A stretch of DNA of 8,142 nucleotides from contig JABFSY010000185.1 of assembly GCA_013140395.1 (NCBI GenBank), positions 1-8,142 of the forward strand. The letters run 5' to 3'. Source of the DNA: Cyclobacteriaceae bacterium. GTDB lineage: Bacteria > Bacteroidota > Bacteroidia > Cytophagales > Cyclobacteriaceae. The position numbers and the translations under genes are program-made. Of this stretch, positions 1-6,369 are shown one piece after another (the stretch's first letter is position 1; the number at the start of each line of letters is the position of its first letter). The notes under the pieces were generated by a model that did not search any database, was not told the origin of the DNA, and worked only from the letters and a program-made list of their open reading frames with translations.

Positions 1-84
1 TCGTTTTACGCCACCACCCAATAAAGCCTCCTCATTTTTACGCTTGAGCTCGCTGTTTTTTTCCACCAAGGATTTATTCGCCAT
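1..84 (-). CDS. acyl-CoA carboxylase carboxyltransferase (beta) subunit, N-terminal fragment
   Basis: Reading leftward from an ATG at 84, an open frame of 28 codons runs off the window edge. It begins MANKSLVEKN and ends ...NEEALLGGGVKR. A charged helical start followed by an 'EALLGGG-KR' segment resembles the N-terminus of acyl-CoA (propionyl-/methylcrotonyl-type) carboxylase beta subunits of Bacteroidota, where the next residues are typically an 'IExQHKKGKLTARERI' stretch. That stretch lies outside the window. In the family this subunit transfers the carboxyl group from biotin to the acyl-CoA in the cytoplasm. The gene diverges from the Ppx-like gene. The bases just before the ATG read CCTCCTTAAA on the mRNA sense, so there is no Shine-Dalgarno site. 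A promoter candidate lies at 118-148. With only 28 residues visible, the family call is moderate and the exact substrate cannot be judged. Confidence 0.55.
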   Translation of the reverse strand, partial: MANKSLVEKNSELKRKNEEALLGGGVKR

Positions 85-116
85 TTTAAGGAGGTTTTGA
101 TTTTCTGTAAACCTTC

Positions 117-141
117 CGAAATATAGTTAATGTATATTTCG
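117..141. promoter_or_regulatory. perfect 9-bp inverted repeat in a divergent promoter region
   Basis: CGAAATATA at 117-125 and TATATTTCG at 133-141 are exact reverse complements separated by the 7 bases GTTAATG. The dyad sits near the middle of the 70 bp gap between the divergent carboxylase and Ppx-like genes. Each outward-facing arm contains TATATTTC, a 5 of 6 match to the fixed positions of the Bacteroidota -7 element TAnnTTTG. The element could therefore be two back-to-back -7 boxes, a regulator operator, or both. The repeat is seen directly; its function is inferred. Confidence 0.5.
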
Positions 142-148
142 TACTCAA
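118..148 (-). promoter_or_regulatory. candidate -33/-7 promoter for the leftward carboxylase gene
   Basis: On the minus strand, ATTG (TTG at 148-146) is followed after exactly 20 bases by TATATTTC (125-118). This fits the Bacteroidota pattern TTTG-N19-21-TAnnTTTG with one mismatch in the -7 box. Transcription would start near 112 and give a leader of about 28 nt to the ATG at 84. The opposite-facing TATATTTC at 133-140 could serve the Ppx-like gene, but no TTG lies at the right distance upstream of it. Confidence 0.35.
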
Positions 149-154
149 TAATAA

Positions 155-1075
155 ATGTCAGAGAAAAGGATTGCCATAATCGACCTTGGAACCAACACAT
201 TCAACCTGCTGATTGCAGAAAAAAGAATGGGAAGGTTTGTGACCCTACACCAGGAACGAATCGCAGCCAGAATGGGCGTGGGCGGAATTAACAACGGCTT
301 TATCACGAGCGAAGCGGTCGCACGAGTACTAGAGGCACTCAAGAAACTCAAACTGACAATCGAGAAATGGCAGGTGAACACCGTGACGGCTTTTGGCACC
401 AGCGCACTGCGCAGTGCAACAAACGGCATTGCGTTAATTGAAAAAATTTATATTGAAACAGGCATCGAAGTAAAAATAATTTCGGGCGAGGAAGAGGCAA
501 TGCTGATCTATTTCGGTGTGCGTTCGGCTGTTCCGTTGGGTTCATCCAAATCATTAATTGTGGATATTGGAGGTGGTAGTGTCGAGTTTATTATTGCGAA
601 CGTTGATGAGTTGTTTTGGAAAAAAAGTGTGGAGATTGGAGGCCAACGACTCATCGAAAAATTTCAGCACCATGATCCCTTGCTACCTGAGGAGAAGGCA
701 CAAATCAGTGAGTACCTGGAAATACAATTAGCGACTTTGTTTGACGAACTAGCCAAACATCAACCAGAAACCCTGATCGGCTCATCGGGGTCATTCGATA
801 CGTTAAGTGAAATCTACTGCAACAAACAAGGGATGCCTTTTCCGAAAGAGCCTGAAACTCCGCTAACGATTACCGGCTTTGAAACGATCTTTGATGAACT
901 GCTTCATAAAACGAGAAGTGAACGATTGGCCATTCCGGGGATGATCGAAATGAGGGTAGATATGATTGTTGTTGCTTGCTGCCTCATTCAATTTCTTCTG
1001 AAAAAACACAGTTTCAAATCAATCCGGGTTTCTGCCTATTCCCTGAAAGAAGGTGTGCTTGCTAGTAGCAACTAG
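155..1075 (+). CDS. ppx: Ppx/GppA-family phosphatase (exopolyphosphatase-like), short form
   Basis: This 306-residue cytoplasmic protein belongs to the ASKHA-fold Ppx/GppA family, which removes terminal phosphates from inorganic polyphosphate and/or hydrolyses pppGpp. Visible motifs, in order, are the phosphate-1 loop IDLGTNTFNLLI (residues 9-20), TAFGTSALRSATN (78-90), the IISGEEEA segment carrying the family's catalytic glutamate (108-115), the phosphate-2 loop LIVDIGGGSVEFI (134-146), a Gly/Ser segment IGSSGSFDTL (208-217), IPGMIEMRVDMI (260-271) and SAYSLKEGVL (293-302). The length matches the two-domain short form, so the C-terminal HD-like domain of E. coli Ppx is absent. The ATG at 155 places the first motif at residue 9, as usual. 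No polyphosphate kinase gene is adjacent in the window. Ppx and GppA activities cannot be told apart from sequence alone, so the symbol is provisional. Confidence 0.88.
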   Translation: MSEKRIAIIDLGTNTFNLLIAEKRMGRFVTLHQERIAARMGVGGINNGFITSEAVARVLEALKKLKLTIEKWQVNTVTAFGTSALRSATNGIALIEKIYIETGIEVKIISGEEEAMLIYFGVRSAVPLGSSKSLIVDIGGGSVEFIIANVDELFWKKSVEIGGQRLIEKFQHHDPLLPEEKAQISEYLEIQLATLFDELAKHQPETLIGSSGSFDTLSEIYCNKQGMPFPKEPETPLTITGFETIFDELLHKTRSERLAIPGMIEMRVDMIVVACCLIQFLLKKHSFKSIRVSAYSLKEGVLASSN

Positions 1076-1161
1076 GTTTTAACAACTCGTTAACGGTTTC
1101 TTTAAGAAGAATTAAGATTTTACCTTCAAAATATGTTCGACATTTGAACAAAATAAATCTT

Positions 1162-1815
1162 ATGAACTTAAAGAAACGTATTCTAATAGTTAGCGGAACC
1201 TTTGTTGCACTTCTCCTTTTCTTTTATGCATGTAAATCGAAAACAGAAGCAAGCCATTCTGATTCTACGCCTGCGGCTGTTCTGAATGGAACGGGCGATG
1301 TGTACCTGGTAGATACCCTAACCAGTGTTATTGAGTGGGTTGGCGCTACACCGGGTAACTACCAACACAATGGAACGATCCGCTTGAGTGCAGGACAGTT
1401 TACCGTTAGCAACAATCAATTGACCAGTGGAAAATTTACGATCAATATCAACTCCATCACCAATCTGGACCAAACCGGAAAAGACAAAACCAACTTGGAG
1501 GGACATTTGAAAAATGAAGACTTCTTTGAAGTGGAGAAATTTCCTTTTGGCAAATTCGAGATTACAGCCATTCGCTCAGATAGCACCGGAGAAAAAATAG
1601 TAGGCAATCTGACATTAAAAGAAAAGACGAACTCTATCGAAATTCCCGCAAAGGTAAAAATCGATGAAAAGTATGTTCTCGCGGAAACTCCTACTTTCAC
1701 GATCGACCGTACCAAATGGGGCATCGTCTACAATTCTGGAATCATTGGAACGATCAAAGACGATTTGATAAATGATGAAATCACTTTGAAGCTAAAAATT
1801 GTAGCGGCCAAATAG
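1162..1815 (+). CDS. YceI-family lipoprotein
   Basis: This 217-residue protein has a lipoprotein signal (MNLKKR, a hydrophobic stretch, then FYAC with the lipidated Cys at 24). A short polar linker follows, then a YceI domain from about residue 48 to the end. Family hallmarks are EWVGATPGNYQHNGTI (59-73), LEGHLKNEDFFEVEKFPFGKFEI (112-134), GNLTLKEKT (148-156) and FTIDRTKWGIVYNS (179-192). YceI proteins are lipocalin-like barrels that bind long isoprenoid or lipid ligands; this one would be anchored to a periplasmic membrane leaflet. Residues after the Cys (KSKTEAS) do not form an obvious acidic surface-export signal. A TTG at 1144 is in frame, but the ATG at 1162 is preferred because it directly precedes the signal peptide. 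Weak -7-like boxes lie at 1132-1139 (TATGTTCG) and 1139-1146 (GACATTTG), neither with a clear -33 partner. The gene starts 86 bp after the Ppx-like gene. Confidence 0.85.
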   Translation: MNLKKRILIVSGTFVALLLFFYACKSKTEASHSDSTPAAVLNGTGDVYLVDTLTSVIEWVGATPGNYQHNGTIRLSAGQFTVSNNQLTSGKFTININSITNLDQTGKDKTNLEGHLKNEDFFEVEKFPFGKFEITAIRSDSTGEKIVGNLTLKEKTNSIEIPAKVKIDEKYVLAETPTFTIDRTKWGIVYNSGIIGTIKDDLINDEITLKLKIVAAK

Positions 1816-1821
1816 CGTTCA

Positions 1822-2919
1822 TCAAAACCAAGCCGTCAGGCTTCCAATTAATAGCGAGCTAGTGGTGGCCGGGTTTTGACGTTGATCTACATATAAATTA
1901 TCAGGCGAAAAAAACTGGCGTCCCTCCAATCGAAGGAGTGCATTGTGATTCGCCTGATAATTTAAACAAACACCTGTGCTGTAGGAACGAAAAGTGGCGA
2001 TACCCGTAATGGGCAGCTGATGCACACCCGCATCGCTATAATACTCTACCCTCCCAGATAAGGATACCTTTTGCGAAAAATGATAACGACCAATAAGGTT
2101 GGCCGTCCACCATTTGGCAGCGGTGGAGTTGATTCTTTCTTGCCAGCCTATGTATACACACGAAGTGAAATCAACCTTTTCATTGGCTTTATAAATCCAA
2201 TACAAATCCGTGAAATAGCGGTTTCGGAAATCCGGACGTTGTGCAGTTTGGTTTCCACCAAAATAGGTATCCCAGTTGAACAACATTTTTTTATTGGGTC
2301 GAAACTCTACTTGCGTTCCAATGGCTTTGTTCTTGTCATTCGATTGAATGATTTGCCAACCATTAAGCAAATACAAATAGGCTGTCCATTTCGTGTTTAG
2401 AGGAACACTTACTTTTACCCCAGTCAAATAATAGGGAACATTCTCGGGTGCAAAAGAACGCGTGTACATTAAATGATCTTTTGAAATAGCACTCTCGTTC
2501 GTATAAGGAGAGCCTAACACGCCAACGTCCATCCATATATTTCGCTTGGCCGAAAGCCGTAGGCCGACACTTGCTTCGATAATATTCTTTAATGTGCCAG
2601 CCTCAGCAGCATAGTTTGAATTTACGTAGGTTCCAAATCCAGGAACAAAGCGTGCTCGAAAATTGGTCGCACGGTAGCGCAAATCGATATATACTAAATT
2701 CACATTCATCTCGTCATGACGATTTGAAGAAACGAAGTACGGATTACTACCGCTCGCTGGTCTGCTGAAGTTGTATCCATAATAAGTATCAATGTAGCCC
2801 CCTACCGCCAAATGGCCAATCACAGTCGACTCTAGCGTGTCCATCGTAGCGGTATTTACTATTTGACCCGCACTTGATAACGAGATGGAGCACAAAATCA
2901 AAAATAATTTGAAGCGCAT
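1822..2919 (-). CDS. outer-membrane porin, BBP2 (OmpL-like) family
   Basis: This 365-residue outer-membrane beta-barrel has a cleavable signal peptide (MRFKLFLILCSISLSSAG, then Q19). The mature protein shows the pattern of the putative beta-barrel porin-2 family: GGYIDTYYGYN near the start (40-50), a run of alternating strands (NVNLVYIDLRYRATNFRARFV, 72-92), WMDVGVLGSPYTNESA (129-144), MYTRSFAPENVPYYLTGVKV (151-170), YLYLLNGWQIIQ (181-192), and a C-terminal strand ending in Phe. The cargo is unknown; these proteins are presumed to be diffusion channels. An upstream in-frame ATG at 2949 would add ten residues (MFCSLCRKKL) before the signal peptide, so the ATG at 2919 is preferred. The stop lies 6 bp from the convergent YceI gene. 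The gene is downstream of the MuiA-family gene, with a terminator between them, and no good promoter is visible in the remaining 39 bp. Confidence 0.82.
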   Translation of the reverse strand: MRFKLFLILCSISLSSAGQIVNTATMDTLESTVIGHLAVGGYIDTYYGYNFSRPASGSNPYFVSSNRHDEMNVNLVYIDLRYRATNFRARFVPGFGTYVNSNYAAEAGTLKNIIEASVGLRLSAKRNIWMDVGVLGSPYTNESAISKDHLMYTRSFAPENVPYYLTGVKVSVPLNTKWTAYLYLLNGWQIIQSNDKNKAIGTQVEFRPNKKMLFNWDTYFGGNQTAQRPDFRNRYFTDLYWIYKANEKVDFTSCVYIGWQERINSTAAKWWTANLIGRYHFSQKVSLSGRVEYYSDAGVHQLPITGIATFRSYSTGVCLNYQANHNALLRLEGRQFFSPDNLYVDQRQNPATTSSLLIGSLTAWF

Positions 2920-2958
2920 TAATTTTTTTCTACACAAAGAACAAAACAATATTAATAG

Positions 2959-2987
2959 AAAAAAAGCCCTGAAAAATTCAGGGCTTT
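2959..2987 (-). terminator. intrinsic terminator of the MuiA-family gene
   Basis: AAAGCCCTGAA (2963-2973) and TTCAGGGCTTT (2977-2987) form a perfect 11-bp stem with a 3-base loop. On the minus strand the stem runs into seven T residues (complement of 2959-2965). It starts 8 bp past the stop codon of the leftward gene 2995-4623, the expected place for a Rho-independent terminator. The stem has G/C at its centre and A/T at its ends, so it may work to some degree in both directions, but the T-tract favours leftward transcription. Confidence 0.9.
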
Positions 2988-2994
2988 CATTTCT

Positions 2995-4623
2995 TCAAAG
3001 GCCGTTGATTTGCCTATCTTTTGGATACTTCACTTCAAATTTATAAATGACCTTTCTGGTTTCGCTTGGTTTCAGCTCCATTTCCCACACCAATTTGCCT
3101 GTGTTCTTATTAAACTTTGCCCCACCTAGGTCTTGAGTACTCACTTCAATTTGGGTATTTTGTGAAACGGGTATTTGATCTTCCACTATTACCTTGATGC
3201 TCTCCGCTTTCGCATTTCGTATGGATATTTCATAGGCGTAACTTTCCCTTTTATTGGAGCCCATGAAGCTACGCGAAGTAAGATCTTTCAGTTTCTCGCG
3301 CTTCACCACAATTCGCTTATCGCGACCCAAAGAAACTGACAACGTGTCTTTGATAGTATTGGGATCAATAAATGACTTACCAACGAAAGTGCCTTCAAAG
3401 AAAATATTGGCTTCGCCAGGTAGTAGATTAAACTCTTCCCAACCGGTTGCTCTTGCCAACAAGAATGCATCGTTGTCTAATTTGGGAGCCACCGAATACG
3501 TGTAGTCAGACTTCATTTCGTAATTGCGGATATCCACAGTTGTTGGCTTGGATGCAGACAATACCGAATAAGGAAGGGAAATATCAAATTCGGTATTGAG
3601 CGTGGTTTGAATTGTTGAGACATAGTCTGCCACCGACTCTGCGGCAGGAGCAGCCATGGAGACCATTTCTTCCTTTTCGTCCATGTTTGCTGCTCTGGAC
3701 ACCGCACCCGTTGATTTGTACTTTCTGCGTTCTAACCCATAAGCAATCGGCTGATAAAAATCCAAATACCAGGAACTCAATTCAGGCTTTAACCCGCTTT
3801 GGTTAGGATTTGCCGTTGACAGTTTCAACTTCACGCTCTTCCATTCTTCTCCCGTACTCTGAAAAACGTTGGCTTTGTAACTCAACTGTAACGGGCTTTT
3901 CGTGTTCATCGCTCTCACGTCATAGACGGGATACCATCCGGCATTGGCCACCACATAGTTGACATCTAAATCAACGGAGGTAGCAGCCTCTGCAGAAATA
4001 CTCACTACAATTTCGCTGGTGTTGCGGCCATACATTTCATTCTGACTATTGATTTGATTATTCAGCTTCGCTATCCGCTCATTGATTTTCTTGATCTTGT
4101 CGTCTTGCTTCATTCGCGAAGTAACAATATCCCCTAAGCGACTTCTGTAAAAATCCGCCATTGCTTTTAGCTCAGCCACAGTCAGGTTTTGAGTAGTCCC
4201 CCCGATCTTTTGATTACTCAATAACATCTGCTCCTCCTTACTCAGAATTTCCTTCTGACTTTGCTCCAACTGCAATTGTTTTTGCAGTTGTTCCACAGAG
4301 TCCTTTAATGCCTTCAGACTTTTGGGCATATTCAACTCGCTCAGATAATTTTGCTGATGGCTAATACCTAGAATAATAAAGCTCCCCTTTCCCGTTACCT
4401 GAATGCTTTCCGGATCGAGTTGTGAGGTAAGTCCACGCACCACCAAGTTAACTCTTCCCGGCTCGATGCGGGTCTTGACTTCGCGTGTAACTTGTGCTTT
4501 GTTTAAAAAAACGGTGACGTCTGTGATCTTTGAGTCGACATTCTTCTCATTTTGCCCCATCGCGACTAGTGCACTCACTGACAAGGCAGTGGCTAAAAGT
4601 TGGTTCTTCATATAGATTTTCAT
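2995..4623 (-). CDS. exported MuiA-family protein (DUF4140 and DUF4139 domains)
   Basis: This 542-residue secreted protein has a signal peptide MKIYMKNQLLATALSVSALVAMGQ. An N-terminal DUF4140-like domain follows (ITDVTVFLNKAQVTREV, 33-49, to about 95), then a long heptad-rich, Gln/Lys/Glu-rich coiled coil (about 101-197). The DUF4139 region has YVVANAGWYPVYDVRA (223-238), SYKANVFQSTGEEWKSVKLKLST (248-270), a flexible Ala/Glu/Ser-rich linker (305-340), IRNAKAESIKVIVEDQIPVS (468-487) and the terminal YKFEVKYPK (527-535). The name comes from annotation as mucoidy inhibitor A; the biochemical function is unknown. It probably acts in the periplasm or at the outer membrane. The ATG at 4623 is chosen (4611 is also possible). 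An in-frame TTG at 4653 is rejected because its ten extra residues precede the signal peptide. A weak promoter candidate on the minus strand is TTTTG (4686-4682) and GAAATTTG (4658-4651), with a rather long 23-base spacing. Confidence 0.85.
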   Translation of the reverse strand: MKIYMKNQLLATALSVSALVAMGQNEKNVDSKITDVTVFLNKAQVTREVKTRIEPGRVNLVVRGLTSQLDPESIQVTGKGSFIILGISHQQNYLSELNMPKSLKALKDSVEQLQKQLQLEQSQKEILSKEEQMLLSNQKIGGTTQNLTVAELKAMADFYRSRLGDIVTSRMKQDDKIKKINERIAKLNNQINSQNEMYGRNTSEIVVSISAEAATSVDLDVNYVVANAGWYPVYDVRAMNTKSPLQLSYKANVFQSTGEEWKSVKLKLSTANPNQSGLKPELSSWYLDFYQPIAYGLERRKYKSTGAVSRAANMDEKEEMVSMAAPAAESVADYVSTIQTTLNTEFDISLPYSVLSASKPTTVDIRNYEMKSDYTYSVAPKLDNDAFLLARATGWEEFNLLPGEANIFFEGTFVGKSFIDPNTIKDTLSVSLGRDKRIVVKREKLKDLTSRSFMGSNKRESYAYEISIRNAKAESIKVIVEDQIPVSQNTQIEVSTQDLGGAKFNKNTGKLVWEMELKPSETRKVIYKFEVKYPKDRQINGL

Positions 4624-4725
4624 TTGTTTGGGGTAAGATGCGACAATGATCAAATTTCCATAATTCGAACGATAATTTTATCAAAACCTTGCAAATTGCC
4701 GTTAATCTGATTTCTTCTCAACGCT

Positions 4726-5814
4726 ATGCCTAACGACCCCATTTTTGAGTACCAACCGCTCTGGCAATTTGCCCATGCTGTCTTTACAAAAATCAACTGC
4801 CCGGATGAGGAAGCAAGATTAGCCGCCAATGTGTTGTTAAGTGCCGATTTACGCGGAATCGATTCTCACGGCCTGGCTCGACTATCTGGTTATGTCCGTT
4901 TGTGGGAAGCCAAACGAATCAACAGCATACCTAAAACCAAAATTGTTCATGCCAGAGCAAGCACCGCGGTGTTGGATGGTGATGGTGGCTTGGGGTTAGT
5001 AGTGGCTCCAAAGGCTATGGAGATTGCCATAGAAAAAGCAAACAATGTGGGCACTGGCTGGGTGGCCGTAAAAAATTCAAACCATTTCGGCATTGCAGCC
5101 TACCATGCGATGATGGCCTTGCCTCACGACATGATTGGCATTGCGATGACGAACGCCAGTCCTTTGGTAGCTCCAACTTTTTCAGTCGAAAGGTTATTGG
5201 GCACTAATCCAATTTGTGTGGCAATTCCAGCCGGAAATCAACCGGCTTTCGTGGCTGATTTTGCAACGACAACGGCAGCCAATGGAAAGTTGGAGATCCT
5301 TCAACGAAAAAATAAAGAAGCCCCTCTCGGCTGGATTCAAAAAAAAGATGGCAGCCCATCTACCAATCCAAATGAACTAAAGGATGGGGGCGCATTGATT
5401 CCTTTAGGGAGTGATCGAGAACATGGCAGTCATAAAGGATTTAGTTTGGGCGCTTGGGTAGATATCTTTTCCGCAGTGCTAAGCGGTGCTAATTATGGCC
5501 CATGGGTTCCTCCGTTTGTTAGTTTTCTCTCTCCCCCTGCCGACCCGGTTGGGGAAGGTATCGGCCACTTTTTTGGCGCGATGCGTGTGGACGCCTTTCG
5601 CCCCGCGGAGGATTTCAAATTTCATATGGACAAATGGGTTACCCGCTTTCGCGAAGCGAAAACAGTTGCAGGGCAACCGAAGGTAATTATCCCAGGAGAC
5701 CCAGAACGCGAAAGTGAAATCATGCGGATGAAGGAAGGAATTCCACTCAATTCAAAAGTGGTAGAGGACCTGAAAGTACTAGCCAATAAGTTGGCGGTAG
5801 AATTTCCTGCCTAG
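4726..5814 (+). CDS. Ldh-family (malate/L-lactate/ureidoglycolate dehydrogenase type) oxidoreductase
   Basis: This 362-residue cytoplasmic enzyme belongs to the LDH2/MDH2 family, NAD(P)-dependent dehydrogenases that lack a Rossmann fold and act on 2-hydroxyacids or related imino acids. Family features are SADLRGIDSHGLARL (39-53) with the conserved SHG histidine at 48, VLDGDGGLGLVVAPKAM (82-98), GWVAVKNSNHFGIAAYHAM (111-129), LLGTNPICVAIPAG (157-170), VADFATTTAANGK (176-188) and GSHKGFSLGAWVDIFSAVLSGANYG (234-258). The C-terminal IPGDPERE (322-329) is also typical. The length is normal and no key motif is missing. The segment at about 259-292 is Pro- and Phe-rich and could shape substrate choice. 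Nothing next to it names a pathway, so malate, lactate, ureidoglycolate, sulfolactate and others remain possible. The start is the first ATG in frame. Its stop overlaps the stop of the convergent gene. Confidence 0.88.
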   Translation: MPNDPIFEYQPLWQFAHAVFTKINCPDEEARLAANVLLSADLRGIDSHGLARLSGYVRLWEAKRINSIPKTKIVHARASTAVLDGDGGLGLVVAPKAMEIAIEKANNVGTGWVAVKNSNHFGIAAYHAMMALPHDMIGIAMTNASPLVAPTFSVERLLGTNPICVAIPAGNQPAFVADFATTTAANGKLEILQRKNKEAPLGWIQKKDGSPSTNPNELKDGGALIPLGSDREHGSHKGFSLGAWVDIFSAVLSGANYGPWVPPFVSFLSPPADPVGEGIGHFFGAMRVDAFRPAEDFKFHMDKWVTRFREAKTVAGQPKVIIPGDPERESEIMRMKEGIPLNSKVVEDLKVLANKLAVEFPA

Positions 5815-6359
5815 AAAGAGAAGAATACACGATACACCCAGGGTGATCCAAAAATACGTTGTTCTGGTTTGTACAAAACGTCATACATGCCCACCACATT
5901 GATGGAGCCTCTTTTTCCAAGAGGTTGCGAATAGCCGAGTCCAACTAAAAACCGGTTGAAGATGGCGCGGCTCTCGTAATTACCACGACTTAGATTATAG
6001 GCTGGTGTGGAAATATAATTGTACTCTGCGTAAGCAAACAGCTGATCAATATTATAACGAGCAAAAGGACTTAGGCCAAATTGATCAAGCGTAACACTAG
6101 GGCGATCATAGCTTGTGCGTTGCCAATTTATTCCTAAGCCTGAAGAAAGCTTTGGCGTGATCATGTATCCTATAACCGGATTAAGTGCAATAAAAAAATA
6201 ACCATTGCCATAAATATCAGTCCCAGAATTGAGGCCAAAACCGCCCCCTAAATAAAACCGATCTTTGAACTTGTGTGGCGTATCTTCATCGATCTCGCGC
6301 TGCGCTAAAGAAAAAAGCGACACGCACATTAGCAACAAAAACAAAATCCTCTTCTTCAT
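5811..6359 (-). CDS. small outer-membrane beta-barrel protein, function unknown
   Basis: This 182-residue exported protein has a classical signal peptide (MKKRILFLLLMCVSLFSLA, then Q20) and a short acidic mature start (REIDEDTPHKFKD). The rest is a run of alternating amphipathic strands: FYLGGGFGLNSG (35-46), YFFIALNPVIGYMITPKLSSGLGINWQ (54-80), LSPFARYNIDQLFAYAEYNYI (96-116), FNRFLVGLGYSQPLG (134-148) and SINVVGMYDVLY (152-163), with terminal VYRVFFSF. Strand pairs with short turns and a final Phe point to an 8-stranded outer-membrane barrel. Cys12 lies inside the hydrophobic core and lacks a lipobox, so this is not a lipoprotein. The gene starts 10 bp after the FtsB/DivIC-like gene on the same strand, so co-transcription is likely. 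No specific function can be named. Confidence 0.75.
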   Translation of the reverse strand: MKKRILFLLLMCVSLFSLAQREIDEDTPHKFKDRFYLGGGFGLNSGTDIYGNGYFFIALNPVIGYMITPKLSSGLGINWQRTSYDRPSVTLDQFGLSPFARYNIDQLFAYAEYNYISTPAYNLSRGNYESRAIFNRFLVGLGYSQPLGKRGSINVVGMYDVLYKPEQRIFGSPWVYRVFFSF

Positions 6360-6369
6360 AATCCGTTTG

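Noticed and set aside
6..200. 64-codon leftward open frame crossing the divergent promoter region
   Set aside because: It is out of frame with the carboxylase start and overlaps the Ppx-like gene. Its product has no recognisable domain, whereas the frame starting at 84 gives a family-like N-terminus.
1079..1093. TTAAC-AACTC-GTTAA hairpin after the Ppx-like gene
   Set aside because: A five-pair, A/T-rich stem without a clean T-tract is too weak to call a terminator.
1144..1161. TTG start adding six residues to the YceI lipoprotein
   Set aside because: The added residues lie before an ATG that directly begins a normal lipoprotein signal peptide. The TTG also falls inside a -7-like sequence.
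2071..2400. 109-codon rightward open frame inside the porin gene
   Set aside because: It is antisense to a well-supported beta-barrel gene, has no recognisable motif, and is best explained as a shadow of the coding strand.
4624..4653. TTG start adding ten residues to the MuiA-family protein
   Set aside because: The extension (MIIVASYPKQ) would precede the natural signal peptide and overlaps a weak promoter candidate.
4647..4683. Imperfect inverted repeat TGATCAAATT / AATTTTATCA between the MuiA-family and Ldh-family genes, plus a small GATAA-TT-TTATC palindrome
   Set aside because: The arms match at 9 of 10 positions with a 17-base spacer, but the region is very A/T-rich, so such symmetry is expected by chance. 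No matching promoter layout was found.
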